In this document: piece after piece, positions 8,953-18,240 of the stretch
Layout: each line of letters begins with the position of its first letter
Position numbering within the stretch: the first letter of the stretch is position 1
DNA from: Mycobacterium sp. 852002-51971_SCH5477799-a
GTDB taxonomy: Bacteria; Actinomycetota; Actinomycetes; Mycobacteriales; Mycobacteriaceae
Reading direction: 5' to 3'
Assembly (NCBI RefSeq): GCF_001667145.1
Contig: NZ_LZIF01000019.1
Coordinates: 1-38,455, forward strand
Length of the DNA: 38,455 bases
Program-made: the position numbers and the translations under genes
Notes under the pieces: generated by a model
What the model was told of the DNA's origin: nothing
What the model saw: only the letters and a program-made list of their open reading frames with translations
Databases searched by the model: none

Positions 8953-10689
8953 TCAGCCGAAGGTGAACGAGAACACCTGCAGGCCCTTGCTGACTCGCAT
9001 GTCCAGCTGATCTCGGTGCGCGGAGGCGTCGGCGACGATGCGGTGCAACGTGGGTGCCCCGCCGATCGGGGTCGTGGTGGTGTTGCCGTCCCGGGTCACG
9101 GTGATGGTGCCGGTTCCGCCGACGACCGCGTAGACGTCTTTCGCGGTGTAGTTTAGCCGGACGGCGGAGTCGTCGCCGTCCGCCGTGGCGCCTTGGTTGT
9201 CCAGGATCCAGCGGCCGCGCAGGCCGAACCTGTCGTCCGCCAGGTTCGGCGGGAAGCTCAGCGTGGTGGCGCCGGCCTGGTATTTCCCAGTGCCGCCGTA
9301 ATTTTCGGACTTGCCGACACCCAGATACGTCTCGGGCGTGAGCCTGGTCTGCGGTGTCATGTCGACCGAGTGCGTCGGCGGGGGTAACTGGATGCCGGGA
9401 TGGGCATCGATGAGAAGCTTGCGGATCAGCTTCTCGGTGTCGTCGTAGTCGCCCTCGCCGAATTTGCTGTGCCGCACTTGCCCATTCGTGTCGATCAGAT
9501 ATTCGGCCGGCCAATACAGGTTGTCAAAGTTGTTCCAGGTCGCGTAGTCGTTGTCCAGCGCGATGGGATAGGTGATGTGCAGATCCGCTGCGCCGCTGGC
9601 CACATTGGCGGGCACCCGCTCGAACGCGTACTCCGGGGTGTGCACCCCGATGACGAGAAACCCGCTGTCGCGATATCGGTTGTACCAATCGATTACGTGC
9701 GGGATGGCGCGCTGACAGTTGACGCACGAGTAGGCCCAGAAGTCGATCAGGATCACCTTGCCGCGCACCGACGCGGAATCCAGCGGCTTGCCGTCCGGGG
9801 TGTTGAGCCACCCGGTGATGCCGGTGAGGGCGGGAGCCGGTCCGCACTGCTGCAGGCCGGCGGAGACGCCGGCGCAGTCGCTCAGTGCGCCGCTGAAGGT
9901 GGCGCCGGGCGGGCTCAGCGGCAGTCCGCCGCCGTGCTGTCGGGCGGCGGCCGGTGCCAGGCTGCGCTCGATGTCGTTGGCCCCCAGCTTGTTCTGCATC
10001 GCCGTCGCGTAGTCGGGGACGGTTCGCTGCAGCATCGCGGGCAGATTGAACACCAGCGCCACAGCCAGCACGATCATCGCGATTCCGCCGGCGACCTGAA
10101 TCGCGCGCTGCGGGCGGCGGAATGCGGCCACGCGTTCGGCGACGCGCCGCCCGGCCAGCGCGAAGGCCAGTAGCGGCAACGCGTTGCCGGCGGCGAACGT
10201 CGCCGTCAGCACGAGGGCGCCGAGCCAGATCGACGACGTCCCCCCGGCCACCACGATCGCGGCCAGCACCGGGCCCGCGCACGGCACATAGAGAGCGCCC
10301 AAGGTCAGCCCCAGGGCGAAACCATTTGTCCCCGAGCCGATTTGACGCTGTGGGAGGTAGGCGAACGGCCGTTCGATCAGGTGCTGCACCGAGGGGAAGA
10401 TCAGGCCGAGGCCGATCAAGACCAACACCACCAGTGCGGCCCACCGGATCGCGTCCTGCGGCAGGTGCAGCGCCGTGAGCAGCGCCGAGCCGGCCAACGT
10501 GGCGACGCTGAAGCTGCACACCAAGCCCGCGATCACCAGGTATGGCCGCGCCGCGGAACGCAGCGTGGGCGTGCCCGCCCGGGTGCTGTCCATGCCGGAC
10601 AGCAGGATCACCGGAAGCACCGGCAGGATGCACGGCGAGATACCGGTGATCAGCCCGCCGAGAAACCCGATCAGGGCGATGGTGTGCAC
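8953..10689 (-). CDS. DipZ-like CcdA-thioredoxin fusion (thiol-disulfide carrier)
   Basis: 578 aa. Residues 1-240 form a CcdA/DsbD-type membrane domain with the redox cysteines C20 (GISPCILP) and C137 (VPCAGP). Residues about 275-420 are a TlpA/thioredoxin domain outside the membrane with active site SCVNC (C322, C325). The last about 150 residues form a beta-rich domain ([11 protein letters not shown]...). The layout is that of mycobacterial DipZ, which passes electrons from cytoplasmic thioredoxin to exported proteins; M. tuberculosis DipZ is longer, about 695 aa. It is divergent from the TetR gene. In M. tuberculosis dipZ belongs to the SigK regulon, and this gene lies where the sigK cluster would be expected, but no sigK or rskA is present here. 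Confidence 0.92.
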   Translation of the reverse strand: MHTIALIGFLGGLITGISPCILPVLPVILLSGMDSTRAGTPTLRSAARPYLVIAGLVCSFSVATLAGSALLTALHLPQDAIRWAALVVLVLIGLGLIFPSVQHLIERPFAYLPQRQIGSGTNGFALGLTLGALYVPCAGPVLAAIVVAGGTSSIWLGALVLTATFAAGNALPLLAFALAGRRVAERVAAFRRPQRAIQVAGGIAMIVLAVALVFNLPAMLQRTVPDYATAMQNKLGANDIERSLAPAAARQHGGGLPLSPPGATFSGALSDCAGVSAGLQQCGPAPALTGITGWLNTPDGKPLDSASVRGKVILIDFWAYSCVNCQRAIPHVIDWYNRYRDSGFLVIGVHTPEYAFERVPANVASGAADLHITYPIALDNDYATWNNFDNLYWPAEYLIDTNGQVRHSKFGEGDYDDTEKLIRKLLIDAHPGIQLPPPTHSVDMTPQTRLTPETYLGVGKSENYGGTGKYQAGATTLSFPPNLADDRFGLRGRWILDNQGATADGDDSAVRLNYTAKDVYAVVGGTGTITVTRDGNTTTTPIGGAPTLHRIVADASAHRDQLDMRVSKGLQVFSFTFG

Positions 10690-10787
10690 GGGCTACTCCG
10701 AGAGGCTTGATGGGTGCCGGACGACGAGCATGGTTACACCTTTACCTGCTTCCACGACCACGAGTGACCAGGGACAAATCACGCGAC

Positions 10788-10820
10788 GTGCGTTATGCAA
10801 CTCACACAATGTGCGTTACG
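10788..10820. promoter_or_regulatory. Direct repeats upstream of the TetR-mmpS-mmpL genes
   Basis: GTGCGTTATG (10788-10797) and GTGCGTTACG (10811-10820) lie 23 bp apart, start to start, in the divergent region before the TetR start codon at 10829. They are candidate half-sites for autoregulation by the TetR protein. TetR sites are more often palindromic, so this is tentative. Confidence 0.4.
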
Positions 10821-10828
10821 CTCAGCCG

Positions 10829-11497
10829 GTGGCGCAATTGACATTCCAGCGCGCCCGCACGGAGGAGAAGAAGCGCCAACGTGCGGAGGCCCTCGTGGAA
10901 GCCGCACGCTCGCTGGCAATGGAAACGGGCGTCGCGTCGGTCACCCTGACCGCGGTGGCCAGCCGCGCCGGAATTCACTACTCGGCGGTGCGCCGCTACT
11001 TCACCTCGCACAAGGAAGTTCTGCTGCATCTGTCCGCCGAGGGCTGGGTGCGGTGGTCGAATACGGTGTCGCAGAAGCTCGCCGAGCCGGGCGCGAAGTC
11101 GCCCTCGCGCATCGCCGAGACACTGGCCGAAGCCCTGGCCGAAGACCCGTTGTTCTGCGACCTGCTGGCCAACCTGCACCTGCACCTGGAACACGAGGTG
11201 GACGCGGAACGGGTCATCGAGGTCAGGCGGATCAGTACCGCGGCCACACTCTCGCTGGCGGATTCGATCGGAAGCGCGTTGCCCGACCTCGGACGATCGG
11301 GCTCGCTTGACATTCTGCTGGCCGCGTACTCGCTGGCCGCGACGCTGTGGCAGGTCGCGAACCCGCCGGAGCAGCTGACCGACGTCTACGCCGAGGAGCC
11401 CGAAGTCGTTCCGCCCGAGTGGAATCTGGACTTCGCGTCCGCCCTGACCCGCCTGCTGACGGCCACGTGCGTCGGGCTCATCTCGGGATCGCAATGA
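10829..11497 (+). CDS. TetR-family transcriptional regulator
   Basis: 222 aa. The N-terminal helix-turn-helix is clear (EALVEAARSLAMETGVASVT... then AVASRAGIHYSAVRRYFTS, residues about 15-65), followed by a helical ligand domain. The GTG at 10829 gives a normal TetR start (MAQLTFQRARTEEKKRQ); the open frame reaches to 10475 through the neighbouring gene. In M. tuberculosis a TetR gene (Rv0452) also lies beside mmpS4/mmpL4 but is divergent from them; here it is upstream on the same strand with 72 bp to mmpS. It is likely a repressor of itself and of the transporter genes. Confidence 0.92.
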   Translation: MAQLTFQRARTEEKKRQRAEALVEAARSLAMETGVASVTLTAVASRAGIHYSAVRRYFTSHKEVLLHLSAEGWVRWSNTVSQKLAEPGAKSPSRIAETLAEALAEDPLFCDLLANLHLHLEHEVDAERVIEVRRISTAATLSLADSIGSALPDLGRSGSLDILLAAYSLAATLWQVANPPEQLTDVYAEEPEVVPPEWNLDFASALTRLLTATCVGLISGSQ

Positions 11498-11569
11498 ACG
11501 CAGAGAGGAGGCCGGGGGGCTGTGGCTTGGCGAACTGCAACCGGTGAACGTGAAGGACTTGGAGCGCGG

Positions 11570-12118
11570 ATGACGACGACTGAGCCGAGGACCGAGCCGC
11601 TGAAAAAGCAGGGCTCGGCCGGCGGGGAGGGCGAAGTGGCCGCTCCGCGGCGAGCAGGGAAAAAGGGCCTTTTGGCGCGTTTCTGGCTGGTGCTCACGAT
11701 CGCAGCTGTCGTCGCGCTGTCCGGATTCGTCGTATACCGATTGCACGGCGTCTTCGGCGTTCATAAGGGTTCGTTCGGTGGTGGCACCTCGGGCGAGGTC
11801 CTCGATGAGTTCAACGCCAAGACGATCACGCTCGAGGTCTGGGGCTCACCCGGCAGCACGGCAACCATCAACTACCTCGACGAAAACTCCCATCCGCAGC
11901 AGGCCCTCAACGTGCCGCTGCCCTGGAGCAAAGTATTGAGTTCAACGAAGCCTGGCATCCCGGCAAACCTGGTGGCGCAAGGAGATGGCAGTTGGATCGC
12001 TTGCCAATTCGTGGTGAACAAGCACGACGGGAGCGGTGACGTCATCAAGACTCCGAATCGCTCAGATCCCAACCAAACCGTGAACGCCTTCGTCTATTGC
12101 CTGGACAAGTCCGCATGA
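11570..12118 (+). CDS. MmpS-family accessory membrane protein
   Basis: 182 aa. A cytoplasmic N-terminus of about 36 residues precedes one membrane anchor (about 37-58, [20 protein letters not shown]), followed by RLHGVFG and a periplasmic beta domain ([36 protein letters not shown]) typical of MmpS proteins. MmpS proteins assist their MmpL partner, for siderophore or lipid export in MmpS4/MmpS5. The string IACQFVVN replaces the more common GCRITVDG, and the N-terminus is longer than in MmpS4/5, so it is a divergent member. The ATG at 11570 follows GGAG closely. Its TGA overlaps the mmpL ATG (ATGA), which implies translational coupling. Confidence 0.93.
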   Translation: MTTTEPRTEPLKKQGSAGGEGEVAAPRRAGKKGLLARFWLVLTIAAVVALSGFVVYRLHGVFGVHKGSFGGGTSGEVLDEFNAKTITLEVWGSPGSTATINYLDENSHPQQALNVPLPWSKVLSSTKPGIPANLVAQGDGSWIACQFVVNKHDGSGDVIKTPNRSDPNQTVNAFVYCLDKSA

Positions 12119-15045
12119 GCGAGCCAGCCGAGGTTCCGCCGCGCGTCGATCAGCCGCTGATCCCACCGTTCCTGCCGCGGATGATTCACCGGCTGGCGCT
12201 GCCGATCGTCCTGGTGTGGTTGGGCATCGTGTTCGTCACCAACACCGTGGCCCCGCAGCTGGAGGTCGTCGCCAAAACCCACTCGGTGTCGATGAGTCCG
12301 ACTGACGCGGCATCTTTCCAGTCGATGATGCGGGTCGGATCGACGTTCAAGGAGTTCAACTCCGACAACTCGGCCATGATCTTGCTGGAGGGCGACAAGC
12401 CACTCGGGGCCGAAGCGCACCGCTATTACGACGAGATCGTCAGGCGCGTCGAGCAAGACAAGGAACATGTTCAGCACGTCCAGGATTTCTGGAGCGATCC
12501 GCTGACGGCGGCGGGTTCCCAGAGCCACGATCAAAAGGCCGCGTACGTCCAGGTTTACCTCGCCGGCAACATGGGCAGCGGGCTGGCGAACGAGTCTGCC
12601 GAGGCCGTCCGCAAGATCGTGGACTCGGTGCCCGCGCCGCCGGGAATCAAGGCATACGTCACCGGCGCGGGTCCGCTGTTCGCCGACCAGTCCCACTCGG
12701 GGCAGAAGGGCGTCGCGGTCGTCACTCTTATCACCTTCCTGGTGATTGTGGTGATGCTGCTTTTCGTCTACCGGTCGCTGACCACCATGCTGATCATGCT
12801 GGCGATGGTGTTCATCGAGCTGGCCGCCGCCCGTGGCGTCGTCGCGACACTGGGCAACTACGGGATAATGGGGCTGTCGACCTTCGCCAACAACATGCTG
12901 GTGCTGATGGCGATCGCCGCCGGGACGGACTACGCAATTTTTGTGGTCGGCCGCTATCAGGAGGCCCGTGGTCTGGGCGAGACCCGCGAAGAAGCGTTCT
13001 ACACCATGTTCCACAGCACCGCGCATGTTGTGCTGGGATCGGGCCTGACCATCGCCGGCGCGATGTACTGCCTGAGCTTCTGCCGGCTGCCGTACTTCGA
13101 GTCGCTGGGGGTGCCTTGTGCGGTCGGCATGCTGGTCGCGGTGTTCGGGGCTTTGACGCTGGGTCCTGCGATTCTGACGGTGGCTTCGTTCTTCAAGCTC
13201 ATGGATCCGAAGCGCACGCTGCAGACCCGGGGCTGGCGTCGCATCGGCACCGCGATCGTCCGCTGGCCCGCACCGGTGCTCGCGGTGACCATCGCGATCG
13301 CCTTGGTTGGTCTGCTCGCCCTGCCCGGTTACAAGACGGACTACGACAACCGCCACTTCCTGCCGGCGGACACCCCGGCCAATGTCGGCTATGCCGCCGC
13401 GGACCGGCACTTCGACCAGGCTCGGCTCAATCCCGAGCTGTTGATGATCGAGACCGATCACGACCTGCGTAACCCGGCCGACTTCATCGTCCTGGACAAG
13501 GTCGCCAAGGCGGTCTTCCACATCCCCGGAATCGGCCGAGTGCAGACCATCACCCGGCCGTTGGGCACGCCGCTCGACCACAGCACCCTCGGTTTCCAGA
13601 TGGGCGCGCAAGCCGCAGGGCGGATCCAGACCCAGCACTATCAGGACGAGCAGGCGGCGAACCTGCTCAAGCAGGCCGATGAGCTGCACAAGACGATGGC
13701 AACGCTGCATGAGCAGATGCAGGTCACCCAGGACCTCAGCAACACGACACACGAAACCACCAGGCTCACCAAGGAAACCGTGCAGATCACCGAGAAGTTG
13801 CGCGACGACATCGCGGACTTCGACGACTTCCTCCGGCCGATCCGCAGCTACTTCTACTGGGAGAAGCACTGTTACGACATCCCGGTCTGCTGGGCGCTTC
13901 GATCGGTCTTCAACGCGCTCGACGGCATCGACCAGGTGGCCGAGAACATCGTGAACCTCAGCGCGAACCTCGACAAGCTGGATCGGATCCAGCCCAAACT
14001 GGTGGCGCTGATACCGCCGCAGATCGAGAGCCAGCAGCGCAACCTCGACACCATCATGTCGAACTATGCGATCACACAGGGTCTCAACGAACAGGCGAGA
14101 GCGCAGTCGGACAACGCCACCGCGCAGGGCGATGCCTTCGACAAAGCGAAGAACGACGACACGTTCTACCTTCCGCCGGAGGCGTTCAAGAGCCCGGATT
14201 TCGCGCGGGGTCTCAAACAGTTCATCTCGCCGAACGGGCACGCCGTCCGGCTGATCATCTCCCATGAAGGCGACCCGGCGACTCCTGAAGGCATCAAACA
14301 CATCGAACCGATCAAGCAGGCCGTGCACGAGGCGATCAAGGGCACTCCTTGGGAGGGCGCCAAGGTCTACCTCGGCGGCACCGCCGCGACGTACAAGGAC
14401 ATGCACGACGGCTCCAACATCGACCTGATGATCGCCGGAATCGCCGCGGCCACTTTGATCTTCGTCATCATGCTGGTGATCACCCGAAGCGTCGTCGCGG
14501 CCTTCGTGATCGTCGGTACGGTGTTGCTGTCGCTGGGCGCCTCATTCGGGCTCTCCGTGCTCGTATGGCAGTACATCCTGGGTTTGAAGTTGCACTGGAT
14601 GGTATTGGCGATGGCGGTCATCCTGCTGCTGGCGGTCGGCTCGGACTACAACCTGCTGCTGATTTCGCGGTTCAAGGAGGAAATCCACGCCGGGCTGAAG
14701 ACAGGGACGATCCGCGCGATGGCCGGTTCGGGCTCGGTGGTGACCTCCGCCGGTCTGGTGTTCGCCGCCACCATGGCCACGTTCATGTTCAGCCCGCTGC
14801 TGGTGATGGCCCAGGTGGGTACGACGATCGCGCTAGGGCTGCTCTTCGACACCTTGATCGTGCGGTCGTTCATGACACCGTCGCTGGCCACCCTGCTCGG
14901 GCGCTGGTTCTGGTGGCCTCAGCACGTGCGTCCACGGCCGGCCAGCACCATGCTGCGGCCGTACGGACCGCGTCCCGCCGTGCGCGAGTTGATCCTCAAC
15001 GACGTCGACGAGCACCCGCCGGGCGGAGTGGTACAACCGCGCTGA
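12115..15045 (+). CDS. MmpL-family RND transporter (MmpL4/MmpL5 type)
   Basis: 976 aa inner-membrane transporter of the RND superfamily. Both proton-relay Asp-Tyr pairs are present, D272-Y273 (GTDYAIF) and D844-Y845 (GSDYNLLL), each in a membrane bundle. Two periplasmic domains lie between the bundles; residues about 500-680 form a long coiled coil whose centre holds HCYDIPVC with C586 and C592, as in MmpL4 and MmpL5. The C-terminal part ([17 protein letters not shown]) looks to me closer to MmpL5 than MmpL4, although the locus corresponds to mmpL4. MmpL4/5 export siderophores and, for MmpL5, drugs. The start is ATG 12115, overlapping the mmpS stop. No IdeR iron box was seen upstream. Confidence 0.95.
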   Translation: MSEPAEVPPRVDQPLIPPFLPRMIHRLALPIVLVWLGIVFVTNTVAPQLEVVAKTHSVSMSPTDAASFQSMMRVGSTFKEFNSDNSAMILLEGDKPLGAEAHRYYDEIVRRVEQDKEHVQHVQDFWSDPLTAAGSQSHDQKAAYVQVYLAGNMGSGLANESAEAVRKIVDSVPAPPGIKAYVTGAGPLFADQSHSGQKGVAVVTLITFLVIVVMLLFVYRSLTTMLIMLAMVFIELAAARGVVATLGNYGIMGLSTFANNMLVLMAIAAGTDYAIFVVGRYQEARGLGETREEAFYTMFHSTAHVVLGSGLTIAGAMYCLSFCRLPYFESLGVPCAVGMLVAVFGALTLGPAILTVASFFKLMDPKRTLQTRGWRRIGTAIVRWPAPVLAVTIAIALVGLLALPGYKTDYDNRHFLPADTPANVGYAAADRHFDQARLNPELLMIETDHDLRNPADFIVLDKVAKAVFHIPGIGRVQTITRPLGTPLDHSTLGFQMGAQAAGRIQTQHYQDEQAANLLKQADELHKTMATLHEQMQVTQDLSNTTHETTRLTKETVQITEKLRDDIADFDDFLRPIRSYFYWEKHCYDIPVCWALRSVFNALDGIDQVAENIVNLSANLDKLDRIQPKLVALIPPQIESQQRNLDTIMSNYAITQGLNEQARAQSDNATAQGDAFDKAKNDDTFYLPPEAFKSPDFARGLKQFISPNGHAVRLIISHEGDPATPEGIKHIEPIKQAVHEAIKGTPWEGAKVYLGGTAATYKDMHDGSNIDLMIAGIAAATLIFVIMLVITRSVVAAFVIVGTVLLSLGASFGLSVLVWQYILGLKLHWMVLAMAVILLLAVGSDYNLLLISRFKEEIHAGLKTGTIRAMAGSGSVVTSAGLVFAATMATFMFSPLLVMAQVGTTIALGLLFDTLIVRSFMTPSLATLLGRWFWWPQHVRPRPASTMLRPYGPRPAVRELILNDVDEHPPGGVVQPR

Positions 15046-15318
15046 TATTCACGTGGCGCGAGTGTCGAGATCCGTGCTGGCGTGAAGAGCTGCGACTCGG
15101 CCTCGGGGCGTGGTTGGAACACCTCGCGGTCAGAAGTATCGACGCGGCATTCTGCCTAACGTCGGTGCAACGCCTGCTCTACGAGGTTGCCGAAAGCTCG
15201 GCAGTCGCGAGACGCAGATGCGAGCCTAAGCCGTCGATTCGTGCGCTGAGACAGCCCGTTACGGGACGACGCGCCGGACAACGATCGGTTCCAAGCGCCG
15301 TCACAGGATGACTCGACC
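15046..15318. other. Intergenic stretch between convergent mmpL and Rv0455c-type genes
   Basis: No credible gene is seen in 273 bp. The only structure noted is a direct repeat at its right edge, TCGACCCTAGCCTTG (15313-15327) and TCGACCCTACCCTTG (15332-15346), which runs into the end of the reverse-strand gene. Confidence 0.6.
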
Positions 15319-15831
15319 CTAGCCTTGGGGGTCGACCCTACCCTTGACAGGTCCTGGCCACCCGGGCGGGCCAGTGGGCTCGGCCCAGTCCCAGACGGAC
15401 ATGTCGCCGGGTGGGTACTGGTTGCAGATGTCGGTGGCCTTGGCCACCACGCCCTTGTTGTTCCAGAAGATCTTCATGTGGTTGGGCCAGGCCACCCACA
15501 GCGGATCGGACACGGGCGCATAGAAGTTCTCGGAGTAGTTCCGGCGGTCCGGCGGTGACAGCGAGTAGAACCAGTGCGCCTTATCGATGGTCGCCTGCTG
15601 CACGTTCGGGTGGTTGTCGAAGTCGATCATGTAGCGCTGGTAGTACACCGGGCTGGTGTCCCGCGAGGCCGCCAGGATCTGCTCGGCGTCGCACGTGGTG
15701 TTGATCATTCGGCGGGGGATTGGGAAGTCCTCCGTGGAGTCGGCTACCGCCGTCGACGGAAAAATCGCAGCGGTAATACCCAGAGCAAGGAACGTAGCGC
15801 CTGCACGCAGGCCAGTACTCAGCCGAGACAT
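15319..15831 (-). CDS. Rv0455c-type secreted protein (siderophore secretion factor family)
   Basis: 170 aa. The N-terminus ([32 protein letters not shown] in pieces: basic start, about 20-residue hydrophobic core, AVA-D cleavage site) is a Sec signal peptide of about 31 residues. The mature part has exactly two cysteines (NTTCDAEQ and TDICNQY), suggesting one disulfide. It matches Rv0455c, reported as needed for mycobactin secretion in M. tuberculosis. Its position tail-to-tail with an MmpS/MmpL transporter supports a shared export role. The ATG at 15831 is preferred because it opens a proper signal peptide; an upstream GTG is possible. Its stop codon lies in a tandem duplication. Confidence 0.88.
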   Translation of the reverse strand: MSRLSTGLRAGATFLALGITAAIFPSTAVADSTEDFPIPRRMINTTCDAEQILAASRDTSPVYYQRYMIDFDNHPNVQQATIDKAHWFYSLSPPDRRNYSENFYAPVSDPLWVAWPNHMKIFWNNKGVVAKATDICNQYPPGDMSVWDWAEPTGPPGWPGPVKGRVDPQG

Positions 15832-15910
15832 GGCTATAACGGTAACACCTCTTGCCCACACCGGAACAGTTTCCAGCTCACTCTCAGGATTTCGCTAGTG
15901 CATCTCAGTA

Positions 15911-16822
15911 TCAGTCGCCATCAGGGACGATAACGTGTGTGGGATCGGGCCGTAGCTCCGGCGGCGCCTGACTGTAATCACCGAAGGGGCCGTCGCGGCG
16001 CTCGATCGCGGCCCGCACGCCGTCGGATTGGGCAGTGTTGATGAAGGCCAACGCGTCGGGGGTGTTGCGCATCAGGCCGTCTAGGATGCCGCCCAGCGTC
16101 TGGGTGGACGCCAGCCCCATGTTCTCGTAGGCCTGGTTGACGATCAGCTTCTGCGCCTGCAGCTGCGACAAGGGAATCTGCGCCAGCTCGGTCGCCACTT
16201 CGGCGACCCGCGCCTCCAGACGCTCGAACGGCACCGCCTCGTTGATCAGCTCGATCTCGGCGGCCTGTGCACCGGTCAGCGGCCGGCCGGTCAGCGAGTG
16301 CCACTTCGCCTTGGCCAGACTCAGCCGGTAGAGCCACATCCCGGTCAGATACGCCCCCCACATCCTGCTGTAGGGCGTGCCGATCACGGCGTCCTCGCTG
16401 GCGATCACCAGGTCCGCGCACAGCGCGTAGTCGCTGGCCCCGCCCACGCACCAGCCGTGCACCTGCGCGATCACCGGCTTGGACGCGCGCCAGATCGCCA
16501 TGAATTTCTGCGTCGGGCCGGTCTCGCGGGCGCTGACCATCGCGAAGTCCTTGCCGGGATCCCATTTCCCGTCGGTCATCATGGCCTCGCCCCAGTGCTG
16601 AAATCCGCCGCCGAAGTCGTAGCCACCGGAGAAGGCCCGGCCCGCGCCGCGCAGCACGATGACCTTGATCGCCGGGTCGCGCTCGGCCAGCCCGATGGCG
16701 GCCTCGATCTCGTCCGGCATCGGCGGCACGATGGTGTTGAGCTGTTCCGGCCGGTTCAGCGTGACGGTGGCGACGGCGCCGGCCGTCCGATAGAGCAGGG
16801 TCTGGAAGTCGCTGGTCGGCAT
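15911..16822 (-). CDS. echA2: Enoyl-CoA hydratase/isomerase family protein EchA2
   Basis: 303 aa crotonase-fold protein, hydrating 2-enoyl-CoA in beta-oxidation or acting in related acyl-CoA chemistry. Visible are LNRPEQLN, the CoA-binding/oxyanion region RGAGRAFSGGYDFGGG, and the second oxyanion helix HGWCVGGASDYALCADLVIA. The usual catalytic Glu pair is not obvious (GGASDYAL at the first site), so it may not be a standard hydratase. Length and context match EchA2 (Rv0456c). The ATG at 16822 (MPTSDFQTLLY) is chosen over an open frame to 16867. It follows a small membrane protein gene 7 nt upstream, so they are probably co-transcribed. Confidence 0.9.
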   Translation of the reverse strand: MPTSDFQTLLYRTAGAVATVTLNRPEQLNTIVPPMPDEIEAAIGLAERDPAIKVIVLRGAGRAFSGGYDFGGGFQHWGEAMMTDGKWDPGKDFAMVSARETGPTQKFMAIWRASKPVIAQVHGWCVGGASDYALCADLVIASEDAVIGTPYSRMWGAYLTGMWLYRLSLAKAKWHSLTGRPLTGAQAAEIELINEAVPFERLEARVAEVATELAQIPLSQLQAQKLIVNQAYENMGLASTQTLGGILDGLMRNTPDALAFINTAQSDGVRAAIERRDGPFGDYSQAPPELRPDPTHVIVPDGD

Positions 16823-16829
16823 AGCGTCC

Positions 16830-17141
16830 TTAGAGGTCGGGCTCGCGGTTCTCCGGCGAGGACGCATAGATCCGCCCGCCGATCTTCAAATACGGCGTCG
16901 TGAGGTAGGCCGAGAACACGACGATGGCCGAAAAAACCGCCGCCACCAGAATGGCATTCGGCCACAGCTGGCCGGTTCCGGCCGCAAAGCAGACGATGCC
17001 GATGATCGCGGTCGCCCAGTAGAACCGCCGGCCGGCGCGACGGTGCTTGATGAAGCGATAGCGCGCCTGTGCCGCCGAGGCCAGGATGCCGATCAATCCC
17101 GTCGCCAGCAGGGTGAGCTCGATGCGTTGAATCGCGGCCAC
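16830..17141 (-). CDS. Small membrane protein of unknown function
   Basis: 103 aa from GTG 17141. Three likely membrane segments are visible: about 9-24 (LLATGLIGILASAA), 43-60 (ATAIIGIVCFAAGTG) and 67-84 (ILVAAVFSAIVVFSAYL). A short cytoplasmic basic stretch (RYRFIKHRRAGRR) separates the first two. No named family is recognised. The start is uncertain because the frame stays open to 17294 across the lipoprotein gene. It lies between the lipoprotein gene and echA2 on the same strand, a place occupied by mazEF1 in M. tuberculosis. Confidence 0.72.
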   Translation of the reverse strand: MAAIQRIELTLLATGLIGILASAAQARYRFIKHRRAGRRFYWATAIIGIVCFAAGTGQLWPNAILVAAVFSAIVVFSAYLTTPYLKIGGRIYASSPENREPDL

Positions 17142-17169
17142 GGTGATGATCTTAAGGGCGGGCGGATGT

Positions 17170-18240
17170 TCAGCCGTCGGGCTCGACGACCTGGAGCACC
17201 CCCGCGGTGACGCCCGCGACGACGAGGCGTCCGGTGCGCGAGTCCACCCCCACGCTGTACGGGTTCTGCACCGTCGGGATCCGCCGGATTTCACGAGGCG
17301 CAGGCCGGCTCACGTCGTAGCCGACGACCTCGTCGGTGCCCGAGGAGGCGACCCACAACCGGTCACGCGCCGCGTCGTAGGCGATGTCATAGGGGCCGCC
17401 GGGCTCCGTGACGGCGGCGAGTTCGCGGGGCGCCGGCAACGGATCGAACACCCGGATAGTGTCGCCGCGGGTGTCGGTGGCGATCATCCGGCCGTGCCGA
17501 TCGGTGACCAAGTGGGTGGGCCCCGCGCCGGCCGGGGCCGATCCGACGATGGCCAACCGCTCCGCGTCGTAGACCGTCAGCGTGTTTCTCCGCGCGTCCA
17601 ACATCCCGATGGCCGTTCCGGCTGCGGCGAGACCTGCGGGTTGCACGCTGTCGGTGAAGACCTTCATGACCTTGCCGCCGCGCACCGCGGCCACCGTGCC
17701 GCCCAGTTCGTTTCCGACGAAGACGGTGCCGTTGGACGCCGCCGCGGCGTCATGCGGCGAAGTGCCGGTGACGATCGACGGCGACACGGCTCCACCGGGT
17801 AACTGCACTTGCACCAACGCATTTGCGCTTTCGACCGGCACCAGGACCGGTCCACCCGGGGCGGCCAACTCGACATGGCGTGCCGAACCCGGCAGCGGAA
17901 TCTGAGCGGATACGCCCAACGAGTCGGCGTCGAGCAGGACAAGCTGATCGGGATCGTGCGTGGTGACCGCCACGATCCGGGTCGCGGCGTTGACTGCGAC
18001 GCCTTCGGGATGACCGGCAACCGGCACCACCCGGCCGGGCAATGTCGCGGTCGGCGGCGGCGCGTTCCGTGGCTCAGCCGCTGGCGGCAATGTCGCGGCC
18101 CGCGGCCGGGACCCCTCGGTGGGCACGCCCGCCGGCAGCAGACCGGTAGTCGTTGCGGCCCCGGGGGATTGGGCCTCCTGATGACCGCATGCGACCAGGA
18201 CCGCCGCCGTCAGCAACGCCACGATCCTCCGCCCGTTCAT
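17170..18240 (-). CDS. Lipoprotein with YncE-like beta-propeller
   Basis: 356 aa. A lipoprotein signal peptide (MNGRRIVALLTAAVLVACG) contains the lipobox LVAC with the modified cysteine at residue 18. A Pro/Ala-rich linker (to about 70) precedes repeated blades of the YncE/SMP-30/NHL kind (GHPEGVAVNAATRIVAVTT, GTSPHDAAAASNGTVFVGN, GGPYDIAYDAARDRLWVAS, NPYSVGVDSRTGRLVVAG), about five to six in number. It is probably anchored on the outer face of the membrane, binding a ligand or partner; no enzymatic residues can be assigned. Its ATG overlaps the TGA of the upstream peptidase gene (ATGA), so the two are translationally coupled. Confidence 0.88.
   Translation of the reverse strand: MNGRRIVALLTAAVLVACGHQEAQSPGAATTTGLLPAGVPTEGSRPRAATLPPAAEPRNAPPPTATLPGRVVPVAGHPEGVAVNAATRIVAVTTHDPDQLVLLDADSLGVSAQIPLPGSARHVELAAPGGPVLVPVESANALVQVQLPGGAVSPSIVTGTSPHDAAAASNGTVFVGNELGGTVAAVRGGKVMKVFTDSVQPAGLAAAGTAIGMLDARRNTLTVYDAERLAIVGSAPAGAGPTHLVTDRHGRMIATDTRGDTIRVFDPLPAPRELAAVTEPGGPYDIAYDAARDRLWVASSGTDEVVGYDVSRPAPREIRRIPTVQNPYSVGVDSRTGRLVVAGVTAGVLQVVEPDG

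Noticed and set aside
10690..11570. IdeR iron box before TetR/mmpS
   Set aside because: No TTAGGTTAGGCTAACCTAA-like sequence was seen in the intergenic regions examined.
12094..14406. 770-codon open frame antisense to mmpL
   Set aside because: Rich in His, Arg, Asp and Gly as expected for an antisense shadow; no domain; mmpL on the other strand has clear family motifs.
15048..15086. TTCACG ... CGTGAA inverted pair after mmpL, similar to the 64-bp palindrome arms
   Set aside because: Only six bases match in each arm, the spacing differs and the loop core TTTCGGC is absent, so it is not a third copy.
16830..17169. mazEF1 toxin-antitoxin pair expected from the M. tuberculosis order
   Set aside because: The only frame with coding character encodes a three-segment membrane protein; no MazE or MazF motif is present.
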